Positions 7,682-16,733 of a stretch of DNA of 64,000 bases are shown one piece after another. Below the pieces are notes generated by a model that saw only the letters and a list, made by a program, of their open reading frames with translations, searched no databases and had not been told where the DNA came from. Position numbers and translations under genes: made by a program. The stretch comes from UBA10349 sp003485905 (GTDB lineage: Bacteria; Pseudomonadota; Gammaproteobacteria; Arenicellales; Arenicellaceae). The DNA is taken from the NCBI GenBank assembly GCA_943787185.1, contig CALSLL010000003.1, forward strand, positions 1 to 64,000. The letters are read 5' to 3'. The number at the start of each line of letters is the position of its first letter. Within the stretch, counting starts at the first letter, position 1.

Positions 7682-10600
7682 CTAATGAAAGTCTCGTGAA
7701 ACTACCGGTAAATCATTTAGATAATGGCTGCAATCTGCCAGATAACCGGCAATCAAATGCAATACGCCTTGCTGGACCTGCAGTTGGCCTTTAACTAAGA
7801 GTAAACGCGAACACAGCAATGCCTGGCGATATTTTTCAGCAATAGCAGGCCATACAATTACATTTAGAATGCCGTATTCATCTTCTAGTGAGACAAACAC
7901 CACACCGGAAGCAGTACCTGGTCGCTGCCTACCAACAACCAAACCGGCACAACCAACATAACTCCCATCTCTTGCTTGCCAACATTGTGATGAATCCAAA
8001 TAACCGAGAGATTGGAAGGATTCTCGTAATAAAGCCAAAGGGTGAGACTGCAAACTAAACCCTGTACTTTGATAATCTTTAACCACTTCTTCACCAATAC
8101 TTGGCTTACGTAATAACGGCGAGACGTCTTTTTTGTAGTTGTTTTGTAGCAAATCGTCACCAACTCCGGTTGTTAGCTTGGTTATGTCCCATACTGCCTG
8201 ATGGCGATGTCCGCTGATCTCTTTTAAGGCATTCGCCGCTGCTAGTGCCCGTAAATCATGCTGTGGAAAGCGGTAATTTTGTAAATCCTCTGCAGTAATT
8301 AGTTTGCCCTGCTCATATAGCTTACGTCGCAACTCAATAATTAGAGCCATGGATTTTTTAGATAGTCCCTTAGTTTGGCGCAGGCCTAAACGAACAGAAA
8401 GTTTGTCAGGGATACTATTAGCAGAGCAGCTGGGGTATTTATCAAGAGAGCTATCAGGCTGCTCTGCAAGTGTTTTGACTAACTGATTGTCTTCATCACT
8501 ATGTCGGATATCCGCAGGTAGGATATTGACTCCGTGTCGGCGTGCATCGTAAATCAACTGTCCAGGGGCATAAAACCCCATCGGTTGGCTATTTAATAAA
8601 GCACAAACAAACACTTCCGGGTAATAACACTTAAACCATGAAGAGGCGTAAGCTAGCAAGGCAAAGCTGGCTGAATGTGATTCAGGGAAACCGTACTCGC
8701 CAAAACCCCTAATTTGACGAAATATCTGTTCGGCAAACTCTATCGGGTAACCATTATCAGTCATTCCCTGAATAAGCTTGTGTTTAAATTTGTCCAATCC
8801 ACCACGACGCTTCCAAGCCGCCATGCTGCGCCTTAGGTTATCAGCTTCCCCTGCACTAAACCCCGCCGCCACCATTGCCAGCTGCATTACCTGTTCCTGA
8901 AATATAGGTACGCCCAGTGTGCGTTCAAGCACCGCTTTTATCTCATCATTGGCGTAGCTCACCTGTTCCAGTCCGTTACGTCGCGCCAGATAAGGATGCA
9001 CCATATCTCCTTGTATTGGCCCGGGCCTGACAATAGCGATTTGAATAACTAAATCGTAGTAATTAGCCGGTTTAAGCCGCGGCAGCATGGACATCTGCGC
9101 TCTTGATTCAATCTGGAATACGCCGACGGTGTCACCTCGCTGAATCATTTCATAAACTCTCGGATCCTCAGCTGGTATATCCGATAGTCGCCAGGTTTTA
9201 CCAGTCATTTGCGACAAATAATTCAAACTCCTGCGTAGCATCGATAGCATACCCAAAGCCAAAATATCGATTTTGAGCAAACCTAGCGCTTCCAGGTCGT
9301 CTTTTTCCCATTGAATAACCGTGCGGGCTGGCATGGCTGCATTTTCAACCGGCACCAAATCTGAAAGCGTATTTCTAGCAATTACAAAACCGCCCACATG
9401 CTGAGACAAATGCCGTGGAAAACCGATGAGTTGATCAGCCAGGTCTAACCACAGCTGAATAGCTAACTGGCCTGTTGATAAGCCGATATTTTTGAGTTCC
9501 TCATCGCCATCAGGAGAAAAAATTTCCTTTTCGCGCCAACGGCTATGAATCGATAAGCGATCAATCTTATCGGTTGGTATACCAAATACTTTACCGACCT
9601 CACGCAAGGCGCTTTTGGTTCGGAAAGTAATAACAGTTGCTGCTAGCGCTGCACGATCCCTTCCGTATTTTTCATAGATATACTGAATAACTTCTTCGCG
9701 TCGTTCATGTTCAAAATCAACATCAATATCTGGAGGTTCTTGTCGTTCACGAGAAATAAAACGTTCAAACAATAGGCTCATCCGTGCTGGGTCAACCTCG
9801 GTAATATGTAAACAAAAACAGATAACCGAATTTGCTGCCGAGCCCCTACCTTGATGCAGAATACCCTGCTTACGGGCAAACCGAACAATGTCTTCAACGG
9901 TTAAGAAGTAGTGTTCAAATCTCAGCTCTTTTATTAATGCCAGTTCATGAGTTATTTGTGTTCTAACACGTGTAGGTACGCCCTGTGGCCAGCGTTGTGC
10001 TGCACCCTGCTCGGTCAAATCGGTTAACCAGGAGATTGCACTATGGCCCTCGGGTACTAATTCTGCCGGGTACTCATAACGTAATTCGTCAAGTGAAAAA
10101 TGGCATTGAGCGGCAATTTCAACTGTTTGTCGCAGCCATTCAGTTGGATACAAGGCCTTGAGATAGTTTCGGGAGCGTAAATACAATTCAGCATTTTTAT
10201 GTCCCCGATAACCTAATTCAGACAACAAACAGCCATAGCGAATAGCATCAATCACATCTCTAAGTGCGCGTCGTTCGCGCCGATGCATATGCACATTGCC
10301 GCTAGCACAAATAGGTACGCCAGAGCCGATTGAGAGTCGTTTCAGGCGTTGTAGCGCCTTAGACTCCTCAAACTGCAAACTACGCTCAGCAGCCAGCCAT
10401 AAGCGCCCTGCGGCATATTCTTTTAGCCAGTTCAAATCTGGATAATTATAAGAGCCATTTGGTAAATAAAGCAGCAAACATTCAGAGGTTTGGTGTTGTT
10501 GCAATTGTTCACGGCTCAGCTTGTAACTACCCTTCTTGGCATTGCGCCTCGCCAGGCTAATTAACGAGCATAATTGCTGATATCCCTTTCTGGAACGTGC

Positions 10601-10927
10601 CAGCAGCACCAGCCCAAGCGTACTATCCAAATGGAACTCACTACCAATTAATAACTGAATGCCTAAGGTTTTGGCTGCTACATGTGCTTTAACAATACCG
10701 CTAACACTGCACTCATCAGTAATAGCTATTGCTTGATAAGCTAATTCATACGCACGCTCTACCAGTTCATCCGGGTGTGACGCACCACGCAAAAAAGAGT
10801 AATTACTAATGGTGTGTAACTCGGCATAGTCAGGCAGGTTCATTATTTCTTGAGCAAGGCTCAGGGCATTACCCTTTCTATTAGTTTTGCGGGTCGGGTT
10901 TTTATGAAAGTCAGGCAAACAACCCAT
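7682..10927 (-). CDS. dnaE2: Error-prone DNA polymerase DnaE2 (ImuC)
   Basis: C-family polymerase for translesion synthesis with ImuA and ImuB in the SOS response. 1081 aa, typical. Domains: PHP (from about residue 34, ELHTISNYSFLRGASHP, the DnaE2 form), polymerase core with PDIDVDFEHERR carrying two catalytic aspartates, the GRGSAANSV segment, a helix-hairpin-helix region, and an OB fold at the end (VVGRQRPGTASGVVFVSLED). It overlaps imuB by 17 bases, indicating coupled translation. The first about 30 residues (to MNLPDY) are not conserved, so the true start may be nearer the PHP domain. Confidence 0.96.
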   Translation of the reverse strand: MGCLPDFHKNPTRKTNRKGNALSLAQEIMNLPDYAELHTISNYSFLRGASHPDELVERAYELAYQAIAITDECSVSGIVKAHVAAKTLGIQLLIGSEFHLDSTLGLVLLARSRKGYQQLCSLISLARRNAKKGSYKLSREQLQQHQTSECLLLYLPNGSYNYPDLNWLKEYAAGRLWLAAERSLQFEESKALQRLKRLSIGSGVPICASGNVHMHRRERRALRDVIDAIRYGCLLSELGYRGHKNAELYLRSRNYLKALYPTEWLRQTVEIAAQCHFSLDELRYEYPAELVPEGHSAISWLTDLTEQGAAQRWPQGVPTRVRTQITHELALIKELRFEHYFLTVEDIVRFARKQGILHQGRGSAANSVICFCLHITEVDPARMSLLFERFISRERQEPPDIDVDFEHERREEVIQYIYEKYGRDRAALAATVITFRTKSALREVGKVFGIPTDKIDRLSIHSRWREKEIFSPDGDEELKNIGLSTGQLAIQLWLDLADQLIGFPRHLSQHVGGFVIARNTLSDLVPVENAAMPARTVIQWEKDDLEALGLLKIDILALGMLSMLRRSLNYLSQMTGKTWRLSDIPAEDPRVYEMIQRGDTVGVFQIESRAQMSMLPRLKPANYYDLVIQIAIVRPGPIQGDMVHPYLARRNGLEQVSYANDEIKAVLERTLGVPIFQEQVMQLAMVAAGFSAGEADNLRRSMAAWKRRGGLDKFKHKLIQGMTDNGYPIEFAEQIFRQIRGFGEYGFPESHSASFALLAYASSWFKCYYPEVFVCALLNSQPMGFYAPGQLIYDARRHGVNILPADIRHSDEDNQLVKTLAEQPDSSLDKYPSCSANSIPDKLSVRLGLRQTKGLSKKSMALIIELRRKLYEQGKLITAEDLQNYRFPQHDLRALAAANALKEISGHRHQAVWDITKLTTGVGDDLLQNNYKKDVSPLLRKPSIGEEVVKDYQSTGFSLQSHPLALLRESFQSLGYLDSSQCWQARDGSYVGCAGLVVGRQRPGTASGVVFVSLEDEYGILNVIVWPAIAEKYRQALLCSRLLLVKGQLQVQQGVLHLIAGYLADCSHYLNDLPVVSRDFH

Positions 10928-12689
10928 GTAAAAACCAATGCTGATTTTCTAGATCACGATAAATCCATACATGACGGGATTGACCATCTTGTACAACGTA
11001 ATAATCGCGTCGCATGTCGGCGCCATCCCACCAACCGCTTTCGATGCGTTCCGGACCAGAAATACGTTGATAACCTGTAGGCCAGCCACTAAGTAACTTG
11101 CCCAGACGTTGAGCCTTGTTAAGTAGCCAGCAAGGCCTTGAACCGATTAAGTTACCAGGTAATAGTTGATGCTTGCCTGAAGTCGCCTTTGGGCGTTCGG
11201 CTCGGTGAGGTGAAACATCTTCAGATGAAAACAAGGTCAGCTGTTTTTCTGGTCTATGGTCTGCTTGCGTGTCCAAAAAGAATAAATGACTCTCACCGAG
11301 GCGGACAGATAACTCAGCCAGTGTCGTCGACCAATCATCACGTCCAGCCAGCGATTCTTGTCGAAATAAGTCCAAATTCTGTAAATGCGCGGGATAAACG
11401 TGTTGGCTATGCAGCTGTAATTGATTTACCGGCTCGGCCAGCACTTGACGTTCCAGATAAAGATTAAGCAGCGGAAGCCATTCAGTTTTCTGTGCACTGC
11501 CCTGTCGATTACCAATATCCATGCGTTCAATAACACGATCATTGTGTAGAAAAACAAACTCCATCTGGCTCATTACAGCACTAATGCCCCCTAACCAGGT
11601 ACACAGCTGCTCCAGCAAATACTCACAGCCGTGGTTTAACCATTGACGACTATCGGTTTCTGTTTCCAAATCCAATGATTGTGAAAAGCAAGGTTTACTC
11701 TCATGCGCTGGCCTTACATCCATGACCTTGCCTTGTATACGCTCTAATAAGCCAACAAAGTCATCACCAAAGCGTTCTCTTAAACCTGAAAGAGGTAAAC
11801 GCCACAGGTCTTGAAGGCTATCAACGCCCATATCTTGAAGCTGCCGAAAGCTGCGAGTAGTACTTTTAACCACACCAGTTAATGGTAAATAGCTCACAGG
11901 CAATGAGCCCAAAGCTGTCTTAATCGCCGCTATTTCTGTGATCAAAATAGGCTGTCCTGCACGAGCCAGAATTAGACTGGCTTCTGGCGTGGGTGCCCCC
12001 GCTAGTATAAAACGGGGGTTCTCATTCATTTCTGTCCGCCCTTTTGCTCTGCTTGTTACAAAGTCACATAAGGAATGTTGTATCGAACTATCTATAGAAC
12101 TGTGAATAGCACTATGCAATGCAGCTAAGCCACCGAATAGTTTTATGCTGTCGCGCACTTCAAGCAAAACAGCATCAGGCTGCTCTGCACGGACCATCGG
12201 TGTAAATACTTGTAAACTTTCAGCCAGACTAATTAGATACTGCAGCTCTTTATTTGGCTGCCGCTCACAAATCTGTAAATCAGCGCATAAAGCCTGCGCT
12301 GAAAGCAGTTTCATTCCTGCTGTAATCCCTGCCTCAAAGGCAAGTTCACAAGCGGCGTATACAATCGACTGACTGCGTTGTTGCTCGACAACCAGCCTTG
12401 GCTTATCTGGACCTGGATCTAGGCTTGAGTTTGGGCCTGAATCTAAACTTAAGCCGATGTCATCCCAATCACAAACCTCTAAAGAAACGTCTGGCAGATA
12501 GACGGCCAACCAAAGCGCTTGTGTCGATGGATCATTATCCAGACTTGTCTGGTCGACAGACGATAAGTCAGCAGTCTTGACGCTGGTTATACCCGCCGAT
12601 AAACACGGGTAACCAAGCTTATGTTTAAATCTGCTGGATTTACTAGCGTCTGTTAATGCCAGTTCAGTTGAACGGATACTTCGCCGCAT
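10911..12689 (-). CDS. imuB: ImuB, inactive Y-family polymerase adaptor
   Basis: Non-catalytic Y-family protein that links DnaE2 and ImuA to the beta clamp. 592 aa. Seen: the LWLAVYLPDVSLEV start of the polymerase fold at about 59-72, unusually after a 55-residue low-complexity extension; the thumb/little-finger-like part with LRERFGDD; and a clamp-binding pentapeptide QLTLF at residues 483-487. Overlaps imuA by 37 bases and dnaE2 by 17, so the three genes form one translationally coupled operon. Its N-terminal start is uncertain because the extension is not expected in the family. Confidence 0.92.
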   Translation of the reverse strand: MRRSIRSTELALTDASKSSRFKHKLGYPCLSAGITSVKTADLSSVDQTSLDNDPSTQALWLAVYLPDVSLEVCDWDDIGLSLDSGPNSSLDPGPDKPRLVVEQQRSQSIVYAACELAFEAGITAGMKLLSAQALCADLQICERQPNKELQYLISLAESLQVFTPMVRAEQPDAVLLEVRDSIKLFGGLAALHSAIHSSIDSSIQHSLCDFVTSRAKGRTEMNENPRFILAGAPTPEASLILARAGQPILITEIAAIKTALGSLPVSYLPLTGVVKSTTRSFRQLQDMGVDSLQDLWRLPLSGLRERFGDDFVGLLERIQGKVMDVRPAHESKPCFSQSLDLETETDSRQWLNHGCEYLLEQLCTWLGGISAVMSQMEFVFLHNDRVIERMDIGNRQGSAQKTEWLPLLNLYLERQVLAEPVNQLQLHSQHVYPAHLQNLDLFRQESLAGRDDWSTTLAELSVRLGESHLFFLDTQADHRPEKQLTLFSSEDVSPHRAERPKATSGKHQLLPGNLIGSRPCWLLNKAQRLGKLLSGWPTGYQRISGPERIESGWWDGADMRRDYYVVQDGQSRHVWIYRDLENQHWFLHGLFA

Positions 12690-13369
12690 TGGCTCTTAAG
12701 CTTTCTAAAATGAATGGCTAAACCACTTTGGTTTGCTTTTAATTGCAAGCGTATGCTCAACGGTAATGATGACTGGTCGTTTAACGAACGTGTAAAAACA
12801 AAGCCATGTGACCCACCTGCCTGTGCAGCCATATGTAAACGACGTGCTTGTTGAAAATTTAACTTACCCCAGAATAAAACCGCACCAACATCACCACAAC
12901 GTAGCAACCTTTCTGTACTCCAGAGCATGTCTGAACTTTGCTCTGTTTGAATCCAAACCAATTGTTCAAGCGCCACGCCCGCTTGTAACATTGCGGGGGC
13001 ATAAGGCGTCATTGGAGGTGCTACCAGTGCAATACGTTTACCTCGCGCGGCCAGTTCGGCTAAACAAGGCATTAGTAAACGCATTTCCCCTTGCCCCCAC
13101 TCGGGTACAGCGATCTCAGTTAATTCAGATGCAGACCAACCACGTGAAGGCAATAGTGCGTCAAGCACTGCGTAACCTGTGCTGACGGAGCTAATCGAAG
13201 AATCAGTCTGAGGAGTATCTTTTAAACCCTGCTTATAAGATTTATATGCAGGCAGCTTATAGCGACGTCCTTTCCAAATATCAGCACGGTCCAAACAAGC
13301 GTCCAAACTGATTCTTTGGTTTACTTGTCGTTCTAATTGCTGCTCGTTTTCACTAAATAGCTTACCCAT
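12653..13369 (-). CDS. imuA: ImuA, RecA/SulA-like SOS mutagenesis protein
   Basis: First gene of the imuA-imuB-dnaE2 mutasome cassette. 238 aa with a RecA-like fold: VSTGYAVLDALLPSRGWSASELTEI near residue 60 corresponds to the conserved ImuA start of the fold, then GKRIALVAPP and WTEQ-type segments. It lacks a clear Walker A GKT, as usual for ImuA. The LexA sites lie about 115-145 bp upstream. Confidence 0.9.
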   Translation of the reverse strand: MGKLFSENEQQLERQVNQRISLDACLDRADIWKGRRYKLPAYKSYKQGLKDTPQTDSSISSVSTGYAVLDALLPSRGWSASELTEIAVPEWGQGEMRLLMPCLAELAARGKRIALVAPPMTPYAPAMLQAGVALEQLVWIQTEQSSDMLWSTERLLRCGDVGAVLFWGKLNFQQARRLHMAAQAGGSHGFVFTRSLNDQSSLPLSIRLQLKANQSGLAIHFRKLKSQCGEVSVQLNWH

Positions 13370-13483
13370 ACTAGCCCTCTTTATATAAGCTTATGTTTTC
13401 TAGTACTGTCTGATTTTTTGTAAAAGTCCTGGGACTTGAGAATCTTGTTCTATCTAGTAGTATTTAATTCAAACTCAAAACTA

Positions 13484-13512
13484 CTGTATAAATATACTGT
13501 ATAGATTTACAG
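13484..13512. promoter_or_regulatory. Tandem LexA (SOS) boxes
   Basis: CTGT-N8-ACAG at 13497-13512 is a perfect match to the gammaproteobacterial LexA operator, with flanking TA on both sides. A second, overlapping site at 13484-13499 is CTGT-N8-ACTG (one mismatch). They lie between divergent genes: imuA starts 115 bp to the left and the 166-aa gene 62 bp to the right, so they may control both. Direct sequence reading; LexA binding is inferred. Confidence 0.85.
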
Positions 13513-13573
13513 TATTAATGTCCAGTGAAAGCAATAACAAAAGATAAAATAAGAGAAAAGGTGTCGCTGAAAG

Positions 13574-14074
13574 ATGAAAACCATACATGTTGAAGACAAG
13601 ATGCAAAGGGACTATACATACTGTCTTGTAGAGCCAATGGGAAAGAACTTTGATCCTAAATTCACTCCAGAATTAACGCCAAAAAAAATGCTTCAGTTGG
13701 GGGTGTTTGGAGGAAAATATCTAAATGATTGCAAGCAGGAATTCCCTGACGATTGGTTCAAGAATGCAAAATTAAGCAAGCAAAAGGATATCGGTTTAAA
13801 TTACTTCGAAGTTGATGCATCACTGCCTTTGAGCGAATGGCAGAGAAAAGGATGGATTCATCATCAAGACCCTCGAGGATGGTTTCAGTGGTACTGTAGA
13901 TACTATATGGGACGACGTACCCCTGACGAAGACTCCTTTCAAATAAAGCGATGGTTTGCCTTTAGACGTCATGTCGGTGCGGTAAAAAAGTACTGTGAGC
14001 AATATGATTTTAACTGTAGAAAAAAACAGCGGCAGGCGTTGCTGCACTGGGCATATGATTCTAGAAATATATAG
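13574..14074 (+). CDS. Conserved protein of unknown function, probably SOS-regulated
   Basis: 166 aa, no signal peptide or membrane segment. Rich in Trp, Tyr, Lys and Arg, with segments that look strongly conserved (LTPKKMLQLGVFGGKYL, DPRGWFQWYCRYYMGRR, RQRQALLHWAYDSR). I recall similar uncharacterised proteins in bacteria and fungi but no assigned function. The basic and aromatic composition would suit nucleic-acid binding (inference). Its ATG lies 62 bp from the perfect LexA box shared with imuA, so it is probably induced by DNA damage. Preceded by a GA-rich stretch (GAAAGATG) that is only a weak RBS. Confidence 0.8.
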   Translation: MKTIHVEDKMQRDYTYCLVEPMGKNFDPKFTPELTPKKMLQLGVFGGKYLNDCKQEFPDDWFKNAKLSKQKDIGLNYFEVDASLPLSEWQRKGWIHHQDPRGWFQWYCRYYMGRRTPDEDSFQIKRWFAFRRHVGAVKKYCEQYDFNCRKKQRQALLHWAYDSRNI

Positions 14075-14184
14075 TAAGCACGCGCCTAATTATTAGGCCC
14101 TATTATTGCAGCTCATTTAAGTTGTGCAGCCCGCGAGAAACTCAGATAAAAGTTAAAAACAGATATTTCATCTGCCCCCTCAAA

Positions 14185-14213
14185 TGTCCGTTAATTGCCC
14201 AAAGCGGTCATTT
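14185..14213 (+). repeat. Intergenic repeat, copy A
   Basis: Shares the core TTGCCCAAAGCGGTCATT with copies at 15116 and 18559; here the left flank is TGTCCGTTAA. About 29 bp, all copies on the same strand and all intergenic. Confidence 0.7.
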
Positions 14214-14329
14214 AGTTGAACACTAAGTTGGCTGTTATCGGCCAAATGCTGACGTTCGCTCAATGTTAAGGGAATGATCCGATCAAAGTTGGTCAGCGAC
14301 ACAATGGTTCCTTCTGCCTAAAAGTAATT

Positions 14330-14373
14330 GAGGGTCAGGGTAATAACTCTTACTAATTGTTACTCTGATCCTC
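14330..14373. repeat. Imperfect inverted repeat (GGGTCAG type)
   Basis: Arms of 17 bases (14330-14346 and 14357-14373) pair at 14 of 17 positions around a 10-base loop: GAGGGTCAGGGTAATAA against the complement of TTGTTACTCTGATCCTC. The TACTCTGA(C/T)CC word recurs at 15152-15163 (TACTCTGACCCC). Similar words surround REP-associated (Y1) transposases in other genomes, but no such transposase is in this window. Confidence 0.5.
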
Positions 14374-14464
14374 ATTCATATTTCCTTTTTTCCTCCTTAA
14401 TTCTTGTACTCTCTAAATGTTATAATGTTTGGAATCAAGCACTTTTCAAGCTAAGGGGTTTTAT

Positions 14465-14968
14465 ATGGGTGTTCTTTTCCGTTTCTTTTGCTATATGCTG
14501 CTGCCAGTCCTTGGTGTCATGTTTCCGACAGCTTCAAGTTATGCTCACCATTCGTTTGCGCCCTACGATATACGCAATCCCATAGAAATAACGGGTACAG
14601 TCGAAAGGTGGCAGTTCCGAAATCCGCACGCCAGACTTATCCTGAAAGATGAAGATGGTGTTTCTTGGGATATAGAAGTTCCTAACAGGCAGTGGCAACG
14701 AGCAGGCCTGGAGCAAGATGCAATCGAGGGGGGTGATAAACTTATACTTCGTGTATTTCCTAACAGGAGTGGCTCCCCATCCGCAGCCATGTCAGGTTTC
14801 ACAAAAAATGACACTTACCACAGTGTAACTGAAGAGATCAGGCAACGATCCGGCGTTGAAGCAGCCGAGCGAATTGAAGCAGGCGAGGCTTTGGAGGATG
14901 TGCTCAAAGATTATCCAGAGCCAGAGCCAGGTGCGAGGCCAGGTGCAAGGGCAGAAGCCGAGCAATAA
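14465..14968 (+). CDS. Exported AHH protein, DUF6152-like, single domain
   Basis: 167 aa from the ATG at 14465, which has AAGGGG 8 bases upstream; a longer reading frame from 14429 lacks an RBS. Signal peptide (about residues 1-28) ends SYA before His-His. The DUF6152-type domain follows: AHHSFAPYD, ITGTVERWQFRNPHA (the conserved Asn-Pro-His), then WDIEVPN and a GDK(L)ILRVFP strand. The C-terminus is a low-complexity Pro/Glu/Ala/Arg tail with repeated PGAR. Function unknown; probably periplasmic. It is the most isolated of the seven paralogues, without an enzyme gene next to it. Confidence 0.8.
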   Translation: MGVLFRFFCYMLLPVLGVMFPTASSYAHHSFAPYDIRNPIEITGTVERWQFRNPHARLILKDEDGVSWDIEVPNRQWQRAGLEQDAIEGGDKLILRVFPNRSGSPSAAMSGFTKNDTYHSVTEEIRQRSGVEAAERIEAGEALEDVLKDYPEPEPGARPGARAEAEQ

Positions 14969-15115
14969 TCTTCTAGATCAAGCTACTTTGCGTAAATTGC
15001 AGGGATGTATTGAAAGCGGAATTGTCAATTCCAAACAAAGAAATAGCCCCATCCTAGGAACTTAGGCCATGGTTGCATCTTGAGAGATAAATATTCGCTT
15101 TGAGCATTTAATCGA

Positions 15116-15146
15116 ATGACTGCTTTTTGCCCAAAGCGGCCATTGG
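15116..15146 (+). repeat. Intergenic repeat, copy B
   Basis: ATGACTGCTTTTTGCCCAAAG followed by CGGCCATTGG. It matches copy C (18559) at nearly all positions of the GACTGCTT-TTGCCCAAAGCGG core. It is followed at 15152 by TACTCTGACCCC. The rest of the 270-bp gap after the AHH gene holds nothing recognised. Confidence 0.7.
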
Positions 15147-15238
15147 TAAACTTTACTCTGACCCCAATTGTTATGCCAGAGGTGAACTCGCTGGTTACTA
15201 GGGTTTTCCAGGGGGTAAAATGCTATTTCTTCATGTTC

Positions 15239-15874
15239 CTATTCGTTAAAGGGAGGTTGCTCTCCTCGTTTGGCGTAAGGAAATTGATTCAATTTGGTGA
15301 ACTCATAATAGGTATCGACTCCTGAGATACCGGCGGCTTCCAAAGAAGCCAAATCGATTTGTCCTTGCTCATCCATGGCTGAATTTGGCACGATCAGGTG
15401 TTCAATTTCCCCGATGACCAGAATGGTTTTGTTTCGCTCAATGAGAATCTCCTCTAAAAATTTCATCCCAATCTTTACTGGGCTCTCTTTTACAAAAGGC
15501 GCATGAAATCCATGAAGGTACTCTTCGGTGAGTTGGCAGAGCTCAAATTCGGATTCATTTTTTGAGAATTTGACTGAAGTGTAATGGGCTTGCTCGACAT
15601 AGTTTTTGTGTACATGATTAATGGTGTAGTAGCCATTTTCCTTTATGTTAATGTAGGTGTCTCTAGGCTTTTCATGTTGTGGTCTAAACACAAATCCCAG
15701 TAGTGCAGGGTCACTACCCAAGTGGACAACACTGCTGAAAATGCCTACGTTGGGAAAGCTATCATTTGATTTGGTGGCTATCAGATTTGCAGGCTTGATT
15801 CCGGAGACGGAATTAATGATGTTCAGGCGTCTGATCCGCTCGGTGGTTTCTATTTGCTCTTTTGTTAGATGCAT
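15239..15874 (-). CDS. Flavin reductase-like domain protein
   Basis: 211 aa from the ATG at 15874 (MHLTKEQIETTERIRRLN), which has a GGAAG purine stretch upstream; the longer frame to 15934 adds an unconserved basic stretch. The fold is the FMN-binding split barrel of flavin reductases (DIM6/NTAB family): INSVSGIKPANLIATKS, IFSSVVHLGSDPALLGFVFRP and NGYYTINHV. These segments resemble Bacteroidetes members more than proteobacterial ones (from memory), so transfer is possible. Probable role: FMN/FAD reduction or an FMN-dependent oxidoreduction. Stands alone between convergent or unrelated genes. Confidence 0.85.
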   Translation of the reverse strand: MHLTKEQIETTERIRRLNIINSVSGIKPANLIATKSNDSFPNVGIFSSVVHLGSDPALLGFVFRPQHEKPRDTYINIKENGYYTINHVHKNYVEQAHYTSVKFSKNESEFELCQLTEEYLHGFHAPFVKESPVKIGMKFLEEILIERNKTILVIGEIEHLIVPNSAMDEQGQIDLASLEAAGISGVDTYYEFTKLNQFPYAKRGEQPPFNE

Positions 15875-15969
15875 GTGTTTATTCTTCCGATGTTTAAGAC
15901 TTCTTCGCTGATTTTGGGTAATTCGTTCATTCATAGTTTAATTAGCGCAACTAATTTTTCACGAAAAAA

Positions 15970-15990
15970 AGGCCAGACTGAATCTGGCCT
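15970..15990 (-). terminator. Terminator of the fasciclin gene
   Basis: AGGCCAGA (15970-15977) and TCTGGCCT (15983-15990) form an 8-bp stem with a 5-base loop; on the minus strand a run of seven Ts follows, and four Ts follow on the plus strand, so it could act both ways. It lies 33 bp after the fasciclin stop codon. Confidence 0.85.
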
Positions 15991-16022
15991 TTTAATAGTA
16001 CAGATTTACAAAAACAGGGTGA

Positions 16023-16508
16023 TCAATTAGGTAAAACGACCTGATCGATAACGTGAATAACGCCATTATCTGTTTCTATGTCAGCGCTAACGACAGTCGC
16101 GTTATCTACTTTAACGCCCATAGTTGCGTCGACCGAAATATCACTGCCTTCAACAGTTGTTACTTCAGCTGTTTTACCAGCAATATCTGCAGACATGATC
16201 TTGCCCGGAACTACATGATAAGTAAGCACAGCTACAAGCTGATCTTTATTTTCCGGCTTAAGTAAATTTTCAACAGTGCCTTCTGGTAAAGCTGCAAAAG
16301 CTTCATCAGTTGGTGCGAATACAGTAAAAGGACCTTCACCTTTTAATACATCTACCAAATCAGCTGCCTGCAAAGCAGCAACCAAAGTTGTGAATTGACC
16401 TGCAGAAATAGCAGTGTCAACAATATCCTGCGCCTTAACGGCTACGCTAGACAATACTAGCGGTAATGAGGCAACAAGGGCGAGGGTAAATCTTTTGATC
16501 GAGATCAT
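16023..16508 (-). CDS. Exported fasciclin (FAS1) domain protein
   Basis: 161 aa from the ATG at 16508 (GGAG 8 bases upstream; an upstream in-frame ATG at 16538 lacks an RBS). Signal peptide to about residue 26 (VKA), then one FAS1 domain: the H1 box FTVFAPTDEAFAALP and the H2 region VLTYHVVPGKIMSAD, ending VIHVIDQVVLPN. Single FAS1 proteins are secreted adhesion-type proteins with no enzymatic role. Monocistronic, with its own terminator. Confidence 0.93.
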   Translation of the reverse strand: MISIKRFTLALVASLPLVLSSVAVKAQDIVDTAISAGQFTTLVAALQAADLVDVLKGEGPFTVFAPTDEAFAALPEGTVENLLKPENKDQLVAVLTYHVVPGKIMSADIAGKTAEVTTVEGSDISVDATMGVKVDNATVVSADIETDNGVIHVIDQVVLPN

Positions 16509-16733
16509 TAAAACTCCAAAAATATATAGGTTTAACAAAATTAGAAATTTAATTTTGTTAAACTGTATACGGAGTTATTCCATGGACGGATCACAAAGCT
16601 ACTCTGTTTTTTCTCTTTTTTTTGAAACGTTCATGTTTCTTAAGGATTTAGAAAATAAAGTGATCCATATTGGCGCCCTGCCCGTAAGTATTACTCATTG
16701 TGAAGTATTATTTTTAAATAGGTACGTCGTTTA

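Larger units (their letters stand above)
14075..14464. other. Gene-free region with palindromes and repeats
   Basis: 390 bp. It holds, in order: a near-perfect palindrome (GCCTAAT 14084-14090 / ATTAGGC 14092-14098) just after the 166-aa gene, possibly a weak terminator; one copy of the intergenic repeat (14185-14213); and an inverted repeat at 14330-14373. The last 15 bp carry the AAGGGG RBS of the next gene. No coding potential is supported. Confidence 0.5.

Noticed and set aside
13424..13437. AAGTCC-TG-GGACTT inverted repeat upstream of imuA as an operator
   Set aside because: Arms of six bases only; the LexA sites explain regulation better.
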